Source of the DNA: Elusimicrobiaceae bacterium | GTDB taxonomy: Bacteria; Elusimicrobiota; Elusimicrobia; Elusimicrobiales; Elusimicrobiaceae | Assembly (NCBI GenBank): GCA_024405075.1 | Contig: JAKSPG010000084.1 | Span: 1 to 5,923 of the forward strand | Reading direction: 5' to 3' | Length of the DNA stretch: 5,923 nt | Shown here: positions 1 to 5,024 of the stretch, piece after piece | How the letters are laid out: each line of letters starts with the position of its first letter | How positions within the stretch are numbered: position 1 is the first letter of the stretch | Made by a program: the position numbers and the translations under genes | The notes under the pieces: generated by a model | The model's input: the letters and a program-made list of their open reading frames with translations, nothing else | Told to the model about the DNA's origin: nothing | Database searches by the model: none

Positions 1-21
1 GAGGGAAAAATAAAGGCGTGC

Positions 22-47
22 CTCCCCGCGGCCGGGGGGTTGCCGGC
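22..47. other. GC-rich inverted-repeat segment at the left edge
   Basis: Two competing short hairpins can be drawn in this segment. One pairs 22-28 with 33-39 around a 4-nt loop. The other pairs GCCGG at 31-35 with CCGGC at 43-47 and is followed by GTTTT at 48-52. The second could be a weak intrinsic terminator of a gene lying off the left edge, but the stem is only 5 bp. Nothing else is recognisable in bases 1-60. Confidence 0.25.
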
Positions 48-78
48 GTTTTGGTGTTTGATACCATACGAGTATAAC
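40..78 (+). promoter_or_regulatory. Possible promoter of the first pilin gene
   Basis: By alignment with the better promoter of the second pilin gene, CATACG at 65-70 occupies the -10 position and TTGCCG at 40-45 could be a poor -35 with a 19-bp spacer. An alternative -10 is TATAAC at 73-78 with TTGGTG at 51-56. Neither pair is strong, so a promoter is likely here but the exact boxes are uncertain. Confidence 0.35.
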
Positions 79-123
79 CTAAATTACATGAGGGGATACG
101 TATGGAAAAGAAAAAGTGCTTGT
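62..123 (+). repeat. Pilin 5' cassette, copy 1 (promoter end, UTR, start codon)
   Basis: This segment aligns with 3908-3968 upstream of and into the second pilin gene. Shared blocks are TAC-C/T-ATACG, TAACCTAA, a GAGGG Shine-Dalgarno, the 8-bp palindrome ATACGTAT that overlaps the start codon, ATGGAAAAGAAAAA and TTGTTG. The Shine-Dalgarno GAGG at 90-93 is 8 nt before the ATG at 102 and fixes the start. Differences are point changes and one- or two-base indels in the UTR. Confidence 0.7.
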
Positions 124-668
124 TGAGCCGTTTAGATGTTAAAGCTTTTACGTTAATTGAGTTGTTGGTGGTCGTTCTCATCATCGGCATTTTGGCCGCG
201 GTGGCTTTGCCGCAGTATCAAAAAGCAGTTGAAAAAAGCAAGGCCACACAAGCCCTTACACTTTTGCGCTCTTTATATCATGCACAAGAAGCGTATTGGT
301 TGGCTAACGGGGCATATGCTACTCAATTTGATCAATTGGATATTTCTGTATCTTGGGACGGAACAAGCAAATGGCGGACGGATTATGCAAAAGATACTCG
401 GTCTACGCTCGATTGGTCTTTGCAGATCTTTAACAATGGTACAGGTATTTCATCGATTAGTGTTGGTAGATTGACGGGACCCTATGCCGGAGGCGGATTT
501 GTCATTTATACGCAGGCTCATGCTGAGATGGAGCCTGGTAAGATTTATTGTTGCGAGCGAGATAGAAACGGGCTTGTATTTCAACAAGAAAGTGGTGCAT
601 ATTGTAAAAAATTGTTTTCGGGAACTAAAATCCACAATTCTAATCCGGTATTATTTAGTATGCCATAA
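102..668 (+). CDS. Type IV pilin-like prepilin (PilE/major pilin type), paralogue 1
   Basis: The product is a 188-residue prepilin. A 15-residue basic leader ends in Lys14-Ala15. It is followed by Phe16-Thr-Leu-Ile-Glu20 and a hydrophobic helix to about residue 38, ending LPQY. Cleavage by prepilin peptidase is expected between Ala15 and Phe16, and Glu20 is the conserved mature position 5. Ala at -1 replaces the usual Gly but is tolerated in the family. The helix continues through KAVEKSKA, then a LANGAYAT...LDI block (68-81) typical of Elusimicrobium-like pilins. The C-terminal region carries Cys150, Cys151 and Cys168, with GKIYC and CKK motifs shared with the second pilin here, suggesting a disulfide-bounded D-region. 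The mature subunit would be 173 residues in the inner membrane or pilus fibre. The gene stands alone with its own promoter region and a terminator at 675-697. Pilus versus pseudopilus use cannot be decided from sequence. Confidence 0.93.
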   Translation: MEKKKCLLSRLDVKAFTLIELLVVVLIIGILAAVALPQYQKAVEKSKATQALTLLRSLYHAQEAYWLANGAYATQFDQLDISVSWDGTSKWRTDYAKDTRSTLDWSLQIFNNGTGISSISVGRLTGPYAGGGFVIYTQAHAEMEPGKIYCCERDRNGLVFQQESGAYCKKLFSGTKIHNSNPVLFSMP

Positions 669-674
669 AAATAA

Positions 675-697
675 CCCCCGCTCAAATAGAGCGGGGG
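675..697. terminator. Bidirectional rho-independent terminator
   Basis: A perfect 9-bp stem pairs CCCCCGCTC (675-683) with GAGCGGGGG (689-697) around loop AAATA. On the plus strand it is followed by CTTTACTTT and ends the pilin gene. On the minus strand it is followed by TTATTTTTA and ends the SPFH operon. It lies between two convergent stop codons and serves both. Confidence 0.92.
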
Positions 698-722
698 CTT
701 TACTTTGCAATTTTTAAACTAT

Positions 723-1733
723 CTATTTCTGTACAGCCACAGCTCCGCCGGTTAAATCTTTAATGGCGGCTACGGCACCCAACACGTTGCTCGCTTCGTA
801 GGGCATGTAGATAATTTTGTTATCTTTGCCTTCCGTCATAGTTTGTAACGCTTCAATATATTTGAGCGAGATCATATAGCTGGCCGGATTGGAAGACTGC
901 GCCACTGTGTTGGCTACAATTTTCACGGATTCGGCTTCCGCCTGCGCTACTTTGATTTTAGCTTCGGCTTGTCCTTCCGCTTCTAAAATGGCGGCCTGTT
1001 TCATACCTTCGGCTTTTTTAATCTCCGATTCCCGCACGGCTTCGGCTTTTAAAATTTGGGCCGTTTTCGTACCTTCGGCCTCCGTAACCATGGCGCGGCG
1101 GTCGCGCTCGGCTTTCATCTGTTTTTCCATGGCTTCGCGAATGGCGGCGGGGGGAATAATATCCTGCAGTTCCACGCGGTTAACTTTCACGCCCCATTTG
1201 TTGGACGCATCATCCAAGATAACTTGCAATTTGCTATTGATGGTTTCTCTTGATGTTAACGTTTGGTCCAGGTCCATTTCGCCGATGATGTTACGGAGTG
1301 TAGTTTGCGTTAATTTTTCAATGGCCACGGGCAAAGATTCCACTTTGTATGCTGCTTTAAGCGGATCGGTGATTTGGAAATACAACAGCGCATTGATTTC
1401 AATACCCACGTTATCTTTAGTGATTACGTTTTGGCGGTCAAAATCATAAACAGTTTCGCGCATGTCAATCGTGTCGCGCAGTTCCATGAACGGTACAACG
1501 CGGGTTCGTCCGGAGCCGTCTACATATTCGCGGCTGTTGCGCCATTCCATTTCGTGTGCTTTTTCCATAACAGGAATAATCACGTGCAATCCCGGGTTGA
1601 GAACGCGGGAGAATTTACCAAAGTTTTCAATAATCATCACCTGCGCTTGTTTAACAATCACAAGCCCTTTGGCGATGAGAATAATGAAAAATACAACAAC
1701 AACACCCAAAAATATGATTCCTAATTCCGGCAT
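723..1733 (-). CDS. qmcA: SPFH/band 7 membrane protein, QmcA/stomatin-like
   Basis: This 336-residue protein has one N-terminal membrane segment (about 5-27). An SPFH/band 7 domain follows (about 28-200), with the family signatures NPGLH (46-50), QNVITKDNV (101-109), LRNIIGEMDLDQTL (146-159) and WGVKVNRVELQDIIPP (180-195). After this comes a long Ala/Glu/Lys-rich coiled coil (about 200-275) and a C-terminal helix and short tail. Proteins of this type form large membrane-associated oligomers linked to membrane microdomains and to protease or membrane quality control. E. coli QmcA is about 305 residues. Some extra length here lies at about 66-90, between the first strands of the SPFH domain. 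AAGGAGAG at 1743-1750 is a good Shine-Dalgarno for the ATG at 1733. It is the last gene of a three-gene operon, 21 nt after the NfeD gene, a pairing that recurs widely. Family assignment is firm; the symbol rests on similarity to QmcA. Confidence 0.93.
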   Translation of the reverse strand: MPELGIIFLGVVVVFFIILIAKGLVIVKQAQVMIIENFGKFSRVLNPGLHVIIPVMEKAHEMEWRNSREYVDGSGRTRVVPFMELRDTIDMRETVYDFDRQNVITKDNVGIEINALLYFQITDPLKAAYKVESLPVAIEKLTQTTLRNIIGEMDLDQTLTSRETINSKLQVILDDASNKWGVKVNRVELQDIIPPAAIREAMEKQMKAERDRRAMVTEAEGTKTAQILKAEAVRESEIKKAEGMKQAAILEAEGQAEAKIKVAQAEAESVKIVANTVAQSSNPASYMISLKYIEALQTMTEGKDNKIIYMPYEASNVLGAVAAIKDLTGGAVAVQK

Positions 1734-1754
1734 GTTTTTTTTCTCTCCTTTTGA

Positions 1755-2180
1755 TTATTTTACGCGGACGGTTAATGTAACCCCGTCCAACTTCTCTACG
1801 ATACAGCTTGTTCCTGCGGCAATCGGTTTTTCGGCGGTGGCTTTCCAACTTTCGCCCTGCACTTTGACGCGGCCGGTACCTTGGGCCGGGTCAATGGCGG
1901 TTTCCACGACGGCTTCCTGGCCGATAACATCTTCAGCCGGTGTGTTGATGTGTTTGGTGAATTTATCTACAAAGCGCAGTAAGAACGGCCGAATGCCTAA
2001 CCAACAGGTACAGGCGATGACGGCAAACGTCCCCACTTGCCACCAGGTGCCAAACCCCAGCCAGGAAACGATCCCAGCCCCGACGGCACCGATACCTAAA
2101 CACGTGAGCGAAAATTCCATCGTAAACAATTCACCCACAAAACAGCATACAGCCAATATGTAGTATATGTAGTACGTCAT
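1755..2180 (-). CDS. nfeD: Short NfeD-type membrane protein (NfeD1b-like)
   Basis: The 141-residue product has about three hydrophobic segments (roughly 3-20, 23-43 and 46-67). A basic linker and a soluble beta-rich domain (about 84-141) follow, with VIGQEAVV, GTGRVKVQGESWKATA and IAAGTSCIVEKLDGVTLTV. These match the C-terminal OB-fold of NfeD proteins. It lacks the N-terminal ClpP-like protease domain of long NfeD, so it is the short form. Such proteins are almost always encoded next to an SPFH protein and are thought to act with it in the membrane; that gene follows 21 nt downstream here. The ATG at 2180 is preceded by AAGGAG (2185-2190) only 4 nt away. That Shine-Dalgarno starts inside the TAA stop of the upstream gene, which favours coupled translation. 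Confidence 0.9.
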   Translation of the reverse strand: MTYYIYYILAVCCFVGELFTMEFSLTCLGIGAVGAGIVSWLGFGTWWQVGTFAVIACTCWLGIRPFLLRFVDKFTKHINTPAEDVIGQEAVVETAIDPAQGTGRVKVQGESWKATAEKPIAAGTSCIVEKLDGVTLTVRVK

Positions 2181-2184
2181 ATTT

Positions 2185-2192
2185 CTCCTTTA
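2185..2192 (-). promoter_or_regulatory. Ribosome binding site overlapping the upstream stop codon
   Basis: On the minus strand the stop codon TAA (2192-2190) runs directly into AAGGAG (2190-2185), 4 nt before the NfeD ATG. Ribosomes finishing the SirB1-like gene would sit on the next start, so the two genes are probably translationally coupled. Confidence 0.65.
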
Positions 2193-3020
2193 ATTTTGCA
2201 TGATGTCTAAATATCTGCGTAAGAATACGAGGCGTCTTTCGTCGTGTATTTTATTTGATATAAAAATCATATTAGCAATAAAGCGGCGTATCGTCTGGCG
2301 CGAGGAAAGCGGGGTCAAGAAGTTGTCATTCCAGTCCAACTGGCGCGAAGCGATATACCGGCGGCAATCATCTTGTGATAAAATTTTTCCGTTATCCAGC
2401 GGGTCAATAAATACGGATTCTTGCGGGCCTTTGAGGTGCACTAATATACGCCCGGCTAAGTCCACTAACCCGGCATCTACGCCGTAGCGTTGGCAAATAA
2501 GCACGTACAAACTGGCCACGCACAAACTAGATCCGCGGTGCTTGTGTAGAAAACGGGAAAAGGCGATTCCTTGTATATCCCAGCTGATAGGCAAAATTTG
2601 TAGCCCCAATGTGTTGAAAAAATAGTGCGACAGCGTGCGGGCGATTTCGCTATAGTTGCGGGCATTGAGTAAACCGGGGCGTACAGCGCGGGCGATTTCA
2701 TCCAGCAAAATAGTTACTTCCAGGCGCGAAGTCGTAGGCACGGTGAATTTAGAGAGTAAGGTCAGTCCTTCTTCCAGGTCCGGGTTGATTTTAGTAGCAA
2801 AATGGGCCAGCGCGGCGGATAGTTCTTCCCAACCGATTTCTTCCAGCGTGTGTACGACGGGTAGAGGTGTTTCTTCGCGGAATGTTTCTTTCAGTACAGT
2901 TCTTACCCCGGTTGGGTTAGCTTTAAAGGCGGCTGCAATTTCCTTGCGCAAGACGGTGCCATAGGAGTCTGTCTCGGTAGATAATAATTTAAGCAGCGCT
3001 TTTAAACGGTCGTTTTCCAT
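2190..3020 (-). CDS. SirB1/transglutaminase-like (Transglut_core2) family protein
   Basis: From the ATG at 3020 the product is 276 residues. The N-terminal half is helical and without clear motifs. The centre matches the SirB1 family: ARNYSEIARTLSHYFF (120-135), FLHKHRGSSLCVASLYVLIC (157-176), a GVDAGLVDLAG stretch (180-190) and FIDPLDNGKILSQDDC (204-219). The family is related to transglutaminase-fold proteins, but its Cys-His-Asp triad is generally not conserved. I see no convincing triad here, because the usual Pro-Gly-His position reads Ala-Gly-Arg. The biochemical role is unknown. The gene is first in the operon with the NfeD and SPFH genes, 9 nt before the NfeD start. A GTG at 3056 would add 12 residues. 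I prefer the ATG because it leaves room for a promoter after the terminator at 3087-3106. Neither start has a recognisable Shine-Dalgarno sequence, so the start is uncertain. Confidence 0.82.
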   Translation of the reverse strand: MENDRLKALLKLLSTETDSYGTVLRKEIAAAFKANPTGVRTVLKETFREETPLPVVHTLEEIGWEELSAALAHFATKINPDLEEGLTLLSKFTVPTTSRLEVTILLDEIARAVRPGLLNARNYSEIARTLSHYFFNTLGLQILPISWDIQGIAFSRFLHKHRGSSLCVASLYVLICQRYGVDAGLVDLAGRILVHLKGPQESVFIDPLDNGKILSQDDCRRYIASRQLDWNDNFLTPLSSRQTIRRFIANMIFISNKIHDERRLVFLRRYLDIMQN

Positions 3021-3031
3021 GTCTATAGAGT

Positions 3032-3037
3032 AGCATA
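3032..3037 (-). promoter_or_regulatory. Possible -10 box for the SirB1-NfeD-SPFH operon
   Basis: TATGCT reads on the minus strand at 3037-3032, 11 nt before the preferred ATG. No good -35 is seen at the expected distance. The operon needs a promoter somewhere between the preceding terminator's T-tract (ending at 3079) and the gene. This is the best candidate and would give a very short leader, consistent with the missing Shine-Dalgarno. Confidence 0.25.
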
Positions 3038-3078
3038 TTGCGGGAGAAATTTCCACTGTTTTTTAGAAGAAAAATCCG

Positions 3079-3106
3079 AAAAAAAACCGGGGTATAAAAA
3101 CCCCGG
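3079..3106 (-). terminator. Rho-independent terminator of the OmpA-like gene
   Basis: On the minus strand CCGGGG (3106-3101) pairs with CCCCGG (3092-3087). The stem can extend by one inner A-T pair, leaving a 6-nt loop, and is followed directly by T8 (3086-3079). It lies about 20 nt after the OmpA-like stop codon and separates that gene from the downstream operon on the same strand. Confidence 0.9.
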
Positions 3107-3127
3107 CTTTTGGTGTAACAAAAAGAA

Positions 3128-3763
3128 CTATTGCAAGTCTTTTTCGTTCGCGGTGATAGACAACACCACCCGGCGATTTTTGGCGCGTCCTTCTTCGGTA
3201 TCGTTGCTGGCGATGGGGTTAGCAGGACCATAGCCCACGTACGTAATGCTCAGCGTTTTAAGCCCGCTGCCGAGTAAAAAGTCATACACGGCTTTGGCGC
3301 GCGCGGTAGATAAACGCTGGTTGATAGCGGCGGAACCGGTGGAATCCGTATAACCTTGTACGACGATGCGGTTTTTCGGATATTTTTTAAGTACGCGGTT
3401 TAAATCCGTTAAGGTTTGCAACGAATTGGCCGATAATTCCGAGCTGCCTACAGAAAACAAAATATCGTTTTTGAGGTAGACTTGGATGCCGTTTTCGCTC
3501 TTTACAACGTCGGCGATGGCCTGCAGTTCTTTGGCTTGTTTGTCGTAGTAGTTACCCAACAAACCGCCGGCAGTAGCCCCAGCCAACGCGCCGACAATAG
3601 CACCCGTGCCGCTTGTGCCACCCGTGTTGTGAGAAATGACAGCCCCGGCCACGGCGCCTACGGCCGCGCCTCCGGCGGCACCCCAAGCGGTTCTTTTACC
3701 AGGGGTGGTGCAAGCGGTAGCTAATAACGAAACTGCCGCAGTAAGTAGAACTATTTTTTTCAT
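3128..3763 (-). CDS. OmpA-family lipoprotein with glycine zipper (YiaD-like)
   Basis: The 211-residue product begins with a lipoprotein signal peptide (MKKIVLLTAA...) ending in ATAC. Cys18 is the likely lipidated residue, although Ala rather than Leu at -3 is a little off consensus. Residues 27-71 form a Gly/Ala-rich glycine-zipper segment with repeated GAxxGA spacing. An OmpA/MotB-type peptidoglycan-binding domain spans about 92-205, with LFSVGSSELS (102-111), GYTDSTGS (137-144), RLSTARAKAVYDFL (150-163) and GRAKNRRV (192-199). Asp140 and Arg155 are 15 residues apart, the spacing of the Asp/Arg pair that binds diaminopimelate in characterised OmpA domains. The layout matches the YiaD group of outer-membrane lipoproteins that tether the envelope to peptidoglycan. 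AAGGAG (3773-3778) lies 9 nt before the ATG. It is monocistronic, with a terminator at 3079-3106, and divergent from the second pilin gene. Confidence 0.92.
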   Translation of the reverse strand: MKKIVLLTAAVSLLATACTTPGKRTAWGAAGGAAVGAVAGAVISHNTGGTSGTGAIVGALAGATAGGLLGNYYDKQAKELQAIADVVKSENGIQVYLKNDILFSVGSSELSANSLQTLTDLNRVLKKYPKNRIVVQGYTDSTGSAAINQRLSTARAKAVYDFLLGSGLKTLSITYVGYGPANPIASNDTEEGRAKNRRVVLSITANEKDLQ

Positions 3764-3796
3764 GTGTACAATCTCCTTAAGTTTAAATAAAAGGCA

Positions 3797-3802
3797 CTTA
3801 TA
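3797..3802 (-). promoter_or_regulatory. Possible -10 box for the OmpA-like gene
   Basis: TATAAG reads on the minus strand at 3802-3797, 33 nt before the ATG, in an AT-rich context. I find no clear -35 at 16-18 bp upstream, so this is a tentative placement. Between it and the divergent pilin promoter (3803-3886) I see only AT-rich sequence, a CGCATGCG palindrome at 3818-3825 and a T6G6 run at 3847-3858. Confidence 0.3.
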
Positions 3803-3886
3803 TTTTACTTTTTTCTGCGCATGCGGGCGTATTTTTATTTTTGGTCTTTTTTGGGGGGATTATTTGAGTCGGTGAAATAGAAGGAC

Positions 3887-3916
3887 TTGACATCGTTTTT
3901 TTTTTGGTACTATACG
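3887..3916 (+). promoter_or_regulatory. Sigma70-like promoter of the second pilin gene with T10 spacer tract
   Basis: A perfect TTGACA -35 (3887-3892) and a TATACG -10 (3911-3916) are separated by 18 bp. The spacer contains ten consecutive T (3896-3905). Transcription would start near 3922-3924, giving a leader of about 25 nt before the ATG at 3947. Length changes in the T-tract would directly change the spacer. Confidence 0.72.
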
Positions 3917-3968
3917 TTTGTAACCTAATCATGTGAGGGAATACGTATGGAAAAGAAAAATGGTTTGT
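3908..3968 (+). repeat. Pilin 5' cassette, copy 2 (promoter end, UTR, start codon)
   Basis: This is the counterpart of 62-123. It shares TAC-C/T-ATACG, TAACCTAA, GAGGG, ATACGTAT over the start codon, ATGGAAAAGAAAAA and TTGTTG. GAGG at 3935-3938 is 8 nt from the ATG, exactly as in copy 1, which supports 3947 as the ancestral start of this gene. Confidence 0.7.
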
Positions 3969-4564
3969 TGGCAGGATTTGAAGGAGTAAAACAGCCCCGC
4001 TCGTCATCCCGGAAGTTTGTAATCCGGGATATAGCGGGGCGGGATGGAGTTATGGCCGCGCCTATACCCCGCATAGAACCACTGCGGGGTGACGAGACGC
4101 GGCGGCAACGCGGTTTTACACTTATTGATTTATTGGTTGTTGTCCTTATTATCGGTATTTTAGCGGCGGTAGGGTTGCCGCAGTATCAGCAAGCCGTTAT
4201 AAAAAGCCGTTTGAGTTCGTATTTGCCGTACGTGCGGGCGGTAAAGGACGCGCAGGAGCGGTATTACTTGGCCAACGGGTCGTATGCTACGAACATAGAT
4301 GAGTTGGATATATCGGTTGAGTGTCCTACAAACTGGTGTATAGTTACCAGTTCAAAAGTGGAAGTCGTTTATCCGGATAGTGGTGGTTATTTATCCCTTA
4401 TTACACGGTTTGATTATTATACAAACCCTGTTTTAGCCGGGAAGATTTTCTGTTGGGCAAGTAAAACATCTCCTTCTGCGCGTAAAAAATACGAGCCAAT
4501 TTGCAAAAAAATGGGGCCGCTGTTGAAGGAGGGGAATACCGAGGTGACATATCTAATTAACTAA
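3947..4564 (+). CDS. Type IV pilin-like prepilin, paralogue 2, with leader extended by an in-frame palindromic insert
   Basis: The product is 205 residues. The first 15 match the leader of the first pilin (MEKKNGLL...GVK). About 40 Arg-rich residues follow (16-55) that have no counterpart there and are encoded by a palindromic repeat. The prepilin motif then resumes as Gly56-Phe57-Thr-Leu-Ile-Asp61, the hydrophobic helix and LPQY (77-80). Prepilin peptidase would cut between Gly56 and Phe57, leaving a 149-residue mature subunit. Mature position 5 is Asp61, not the nearly invariant Glu. The body has the block LANGSYAT...LDI (108-122), Cys126, Cys131, Cys169 and Cys186, and the GKIFC and CKK motifs shared with paralogue 1. 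The reading frame is intact throughout. An internal ATG at codon 36 (base 4052) lies within the insert and would give a 21-residue leader. The gene could be functional, altered in assembly, or starting to decay. Its stop lies one base from that of the convergent pseudopilin gene. Confidence 0.88.
   Translation: MEKKNGLLAGFEGVKQPRSSSRKFVIRDIAGRDGVMAAPIPRIEPLRGDETRRQRGFTLIDLLVVVLIIGILAAVGLPQYQQAVIKSRLSSYLPYVRAVKDAQERYYLANGSYATNIDELDISVECPTNWCIVTSSKVEVVYPDSGGYLSLITRFDYYTNPVLAGKIFCWASKTSPSARKKYEPICKKMGPLLKEGNTEVTYLIN
3994..4096. repeat. Nested palindromic repeat element inserted in frame in the pilin leader
   Basis: The element folds in several ways. GCCCCGCT (3994-4001) pairs with AGCGGGGC (4033-4040), and inside it ATCCCGGA (4006-4013) pairs with TCCGGGAT (4023-4030) around a 9-nt loop. 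A second hairpin pairs ACCCCGCA (4066-4073) with TGCGGGGT (4083-4090), also around 9 nt. As a whole, CTCGTCATCCC (4000-4010) pairs with GGGGTGACGAG (4086-4096) with one G-T pair, so the element has imperfect terminal inverted repeats. GTAAAAC (3986-3992) and GTTTTAC (4113-4119) form a further outer inverted repeat in the flanks. Alignment with the first pilin places the extra DNA at about 3992-4111, 120 bp or 40 codons. It carries no transposase and would have to be moved in trans. It resembles REP, MITE or Rickettsia palindromic elements in style; whether it is multicopy in this genome is not visible here. Confidence 0.8.
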
Positions 4565-4565
4565 T

Positions 4566-5024
4566 CTATCTAATCCAGTAGGCCTGTTGGCCGTTGATGG
4601 TTTCTGGCTCGTCTTGTTGACTTTGCGACTCGCAAAAGCTTTCTCCGGCGTGGTTTAAGCCGACGCACATCAGCCGCCTAAAGTTGGACGCCGTAAGTAA
4701 TTTGTAACGCACGGAGCTGTCCTCTCGGCGGGTAAATTCGGCCTCCCAACACAGTTCGTTGGGGTCGGCTTTTTCCCGGCAGACAATTTCGCCCGTAAAA
4801 TATTTCAGCTTACCTTCGTTCAAACGTTGCGTTTGTCTTTGGGCCTGCTCGGGCGATAAATTATACCCGGTAACAAAATTTTTCTGCTGTCCCCAAAATA
4901 GGACTACTTCGGTGGAGCGGGTGTTTTCTACTGCGTTACGGTAATACGGCAGGGCAATCGCTATCAGTACCGCCACAATAATAATAGCTACCAATGTTTC
5001 CAATAACGAAATCCCTTTGCTCAT
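4566..5024 (-). CDS. Type IV pilin-like/pseudopilin protein with minimal leader
   Basis: The product is 152 residues. A very short leader, MSKG, precedes Ile5-Ser-Leu-Leu-Glu9 and a hydrophobic helix (about 10-26) ending ALPYYRNAVENTRSTE. Prepilin peptidase should cut after Gly4. Glu9 is the conserved mature position 5; Ile replaces Phe at mature position 1, a tolerated change. The rest is hydrophilic with Cys82, Cys92, Cys120 and Cys131, which could form two short disulfide loops. It lacks the LANG-x-YAT block of the two plus-strand pilins, so it belongs to a different subgroup, perhaps a minor pilin or pseudopilin. AAAGAGG (5032-5038) lies 7 nt before the ATG, and the start overlaps the upstream gene's stop as ATGA, so translation is probably coupled. 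No terminator is visible after its stop, which abuts the convergent pilin gene. Confidence 0.87.
   Translation of the reverse strand: MSKGISLLETLVAIIIVAVLIAIALPYYRNAVENTRSTEVVLFWGQQKNFVTGYNLSPEQAQRQTQRLNEGKLKYFTGEIVCREKADPNELCWEAEFTRREDSSVRYKLLTASNFRRLMCVGLNHAGESFCESQSQQDEPETINGQQAYWIR
5021..5024 (-). other. ATGA start/stop overlap
   Basis: On the minus strand the ATG of the pseudopilin (5024-5022) overlaps the TGA of the upstream gene (5023-5021). This arrangement is typical of translational coupling and indicates a shared transcript. Confidence 0.85.

Noticed and set aside
889..1449. Plus-strand reading frame of 186 codons antisense to the SPFH gene
   Set aside because: It mirrors the Ala/Glu-rich coiled coil on the other strand and has no independent support.
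1462..2163. Long plus-strand reading frame of 233 codons antisense to the SPFH and NfeD genes
   Set aside because: It spans two well-supported minus-strand genes, matches no known family, and is Ser/Thr/Pro-rich as expected from reading a real gene backwards.
3021..3056. GTG start adding 12 residues to the SirB1-like protein
   Set aside because: It has no Shine-Dalgarno and lies about 22 nt after the preceding terminator's T-tract, leaving little room for a promoter. The ATG at 3020 is preferred but not proven.
3818..3825. CGCATGCG palindrome in the divergent intergenic region as an operator
   Set aside because: A single 8-bp palindrome, with no second copy near the other promoters, is too weak to call a binding site.
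4066..4090. Hairpin within pilin 2 as an intrinsic terminator or attenuator
   Set aside because: The 8-bp stem is followed by GACGAGACG and not by a T-tract, and it lies inside an intact coding frame. It is better explained as part of the palindromic repeat.
3994..4096. CRISPR repeats or tRNA-like structure
   Set aside because: The inverted repeats are nested and not regularly spaced direct repeats, and no cloverleaf with anticodon and T-arm can be formed.
3992..4111. Pilin 2 as a pseudogene
   Set aside because: Despite the insertion, the frame is open from the conserved start to a normal stop with all pilin regions in order, so a broken gene is not shown.
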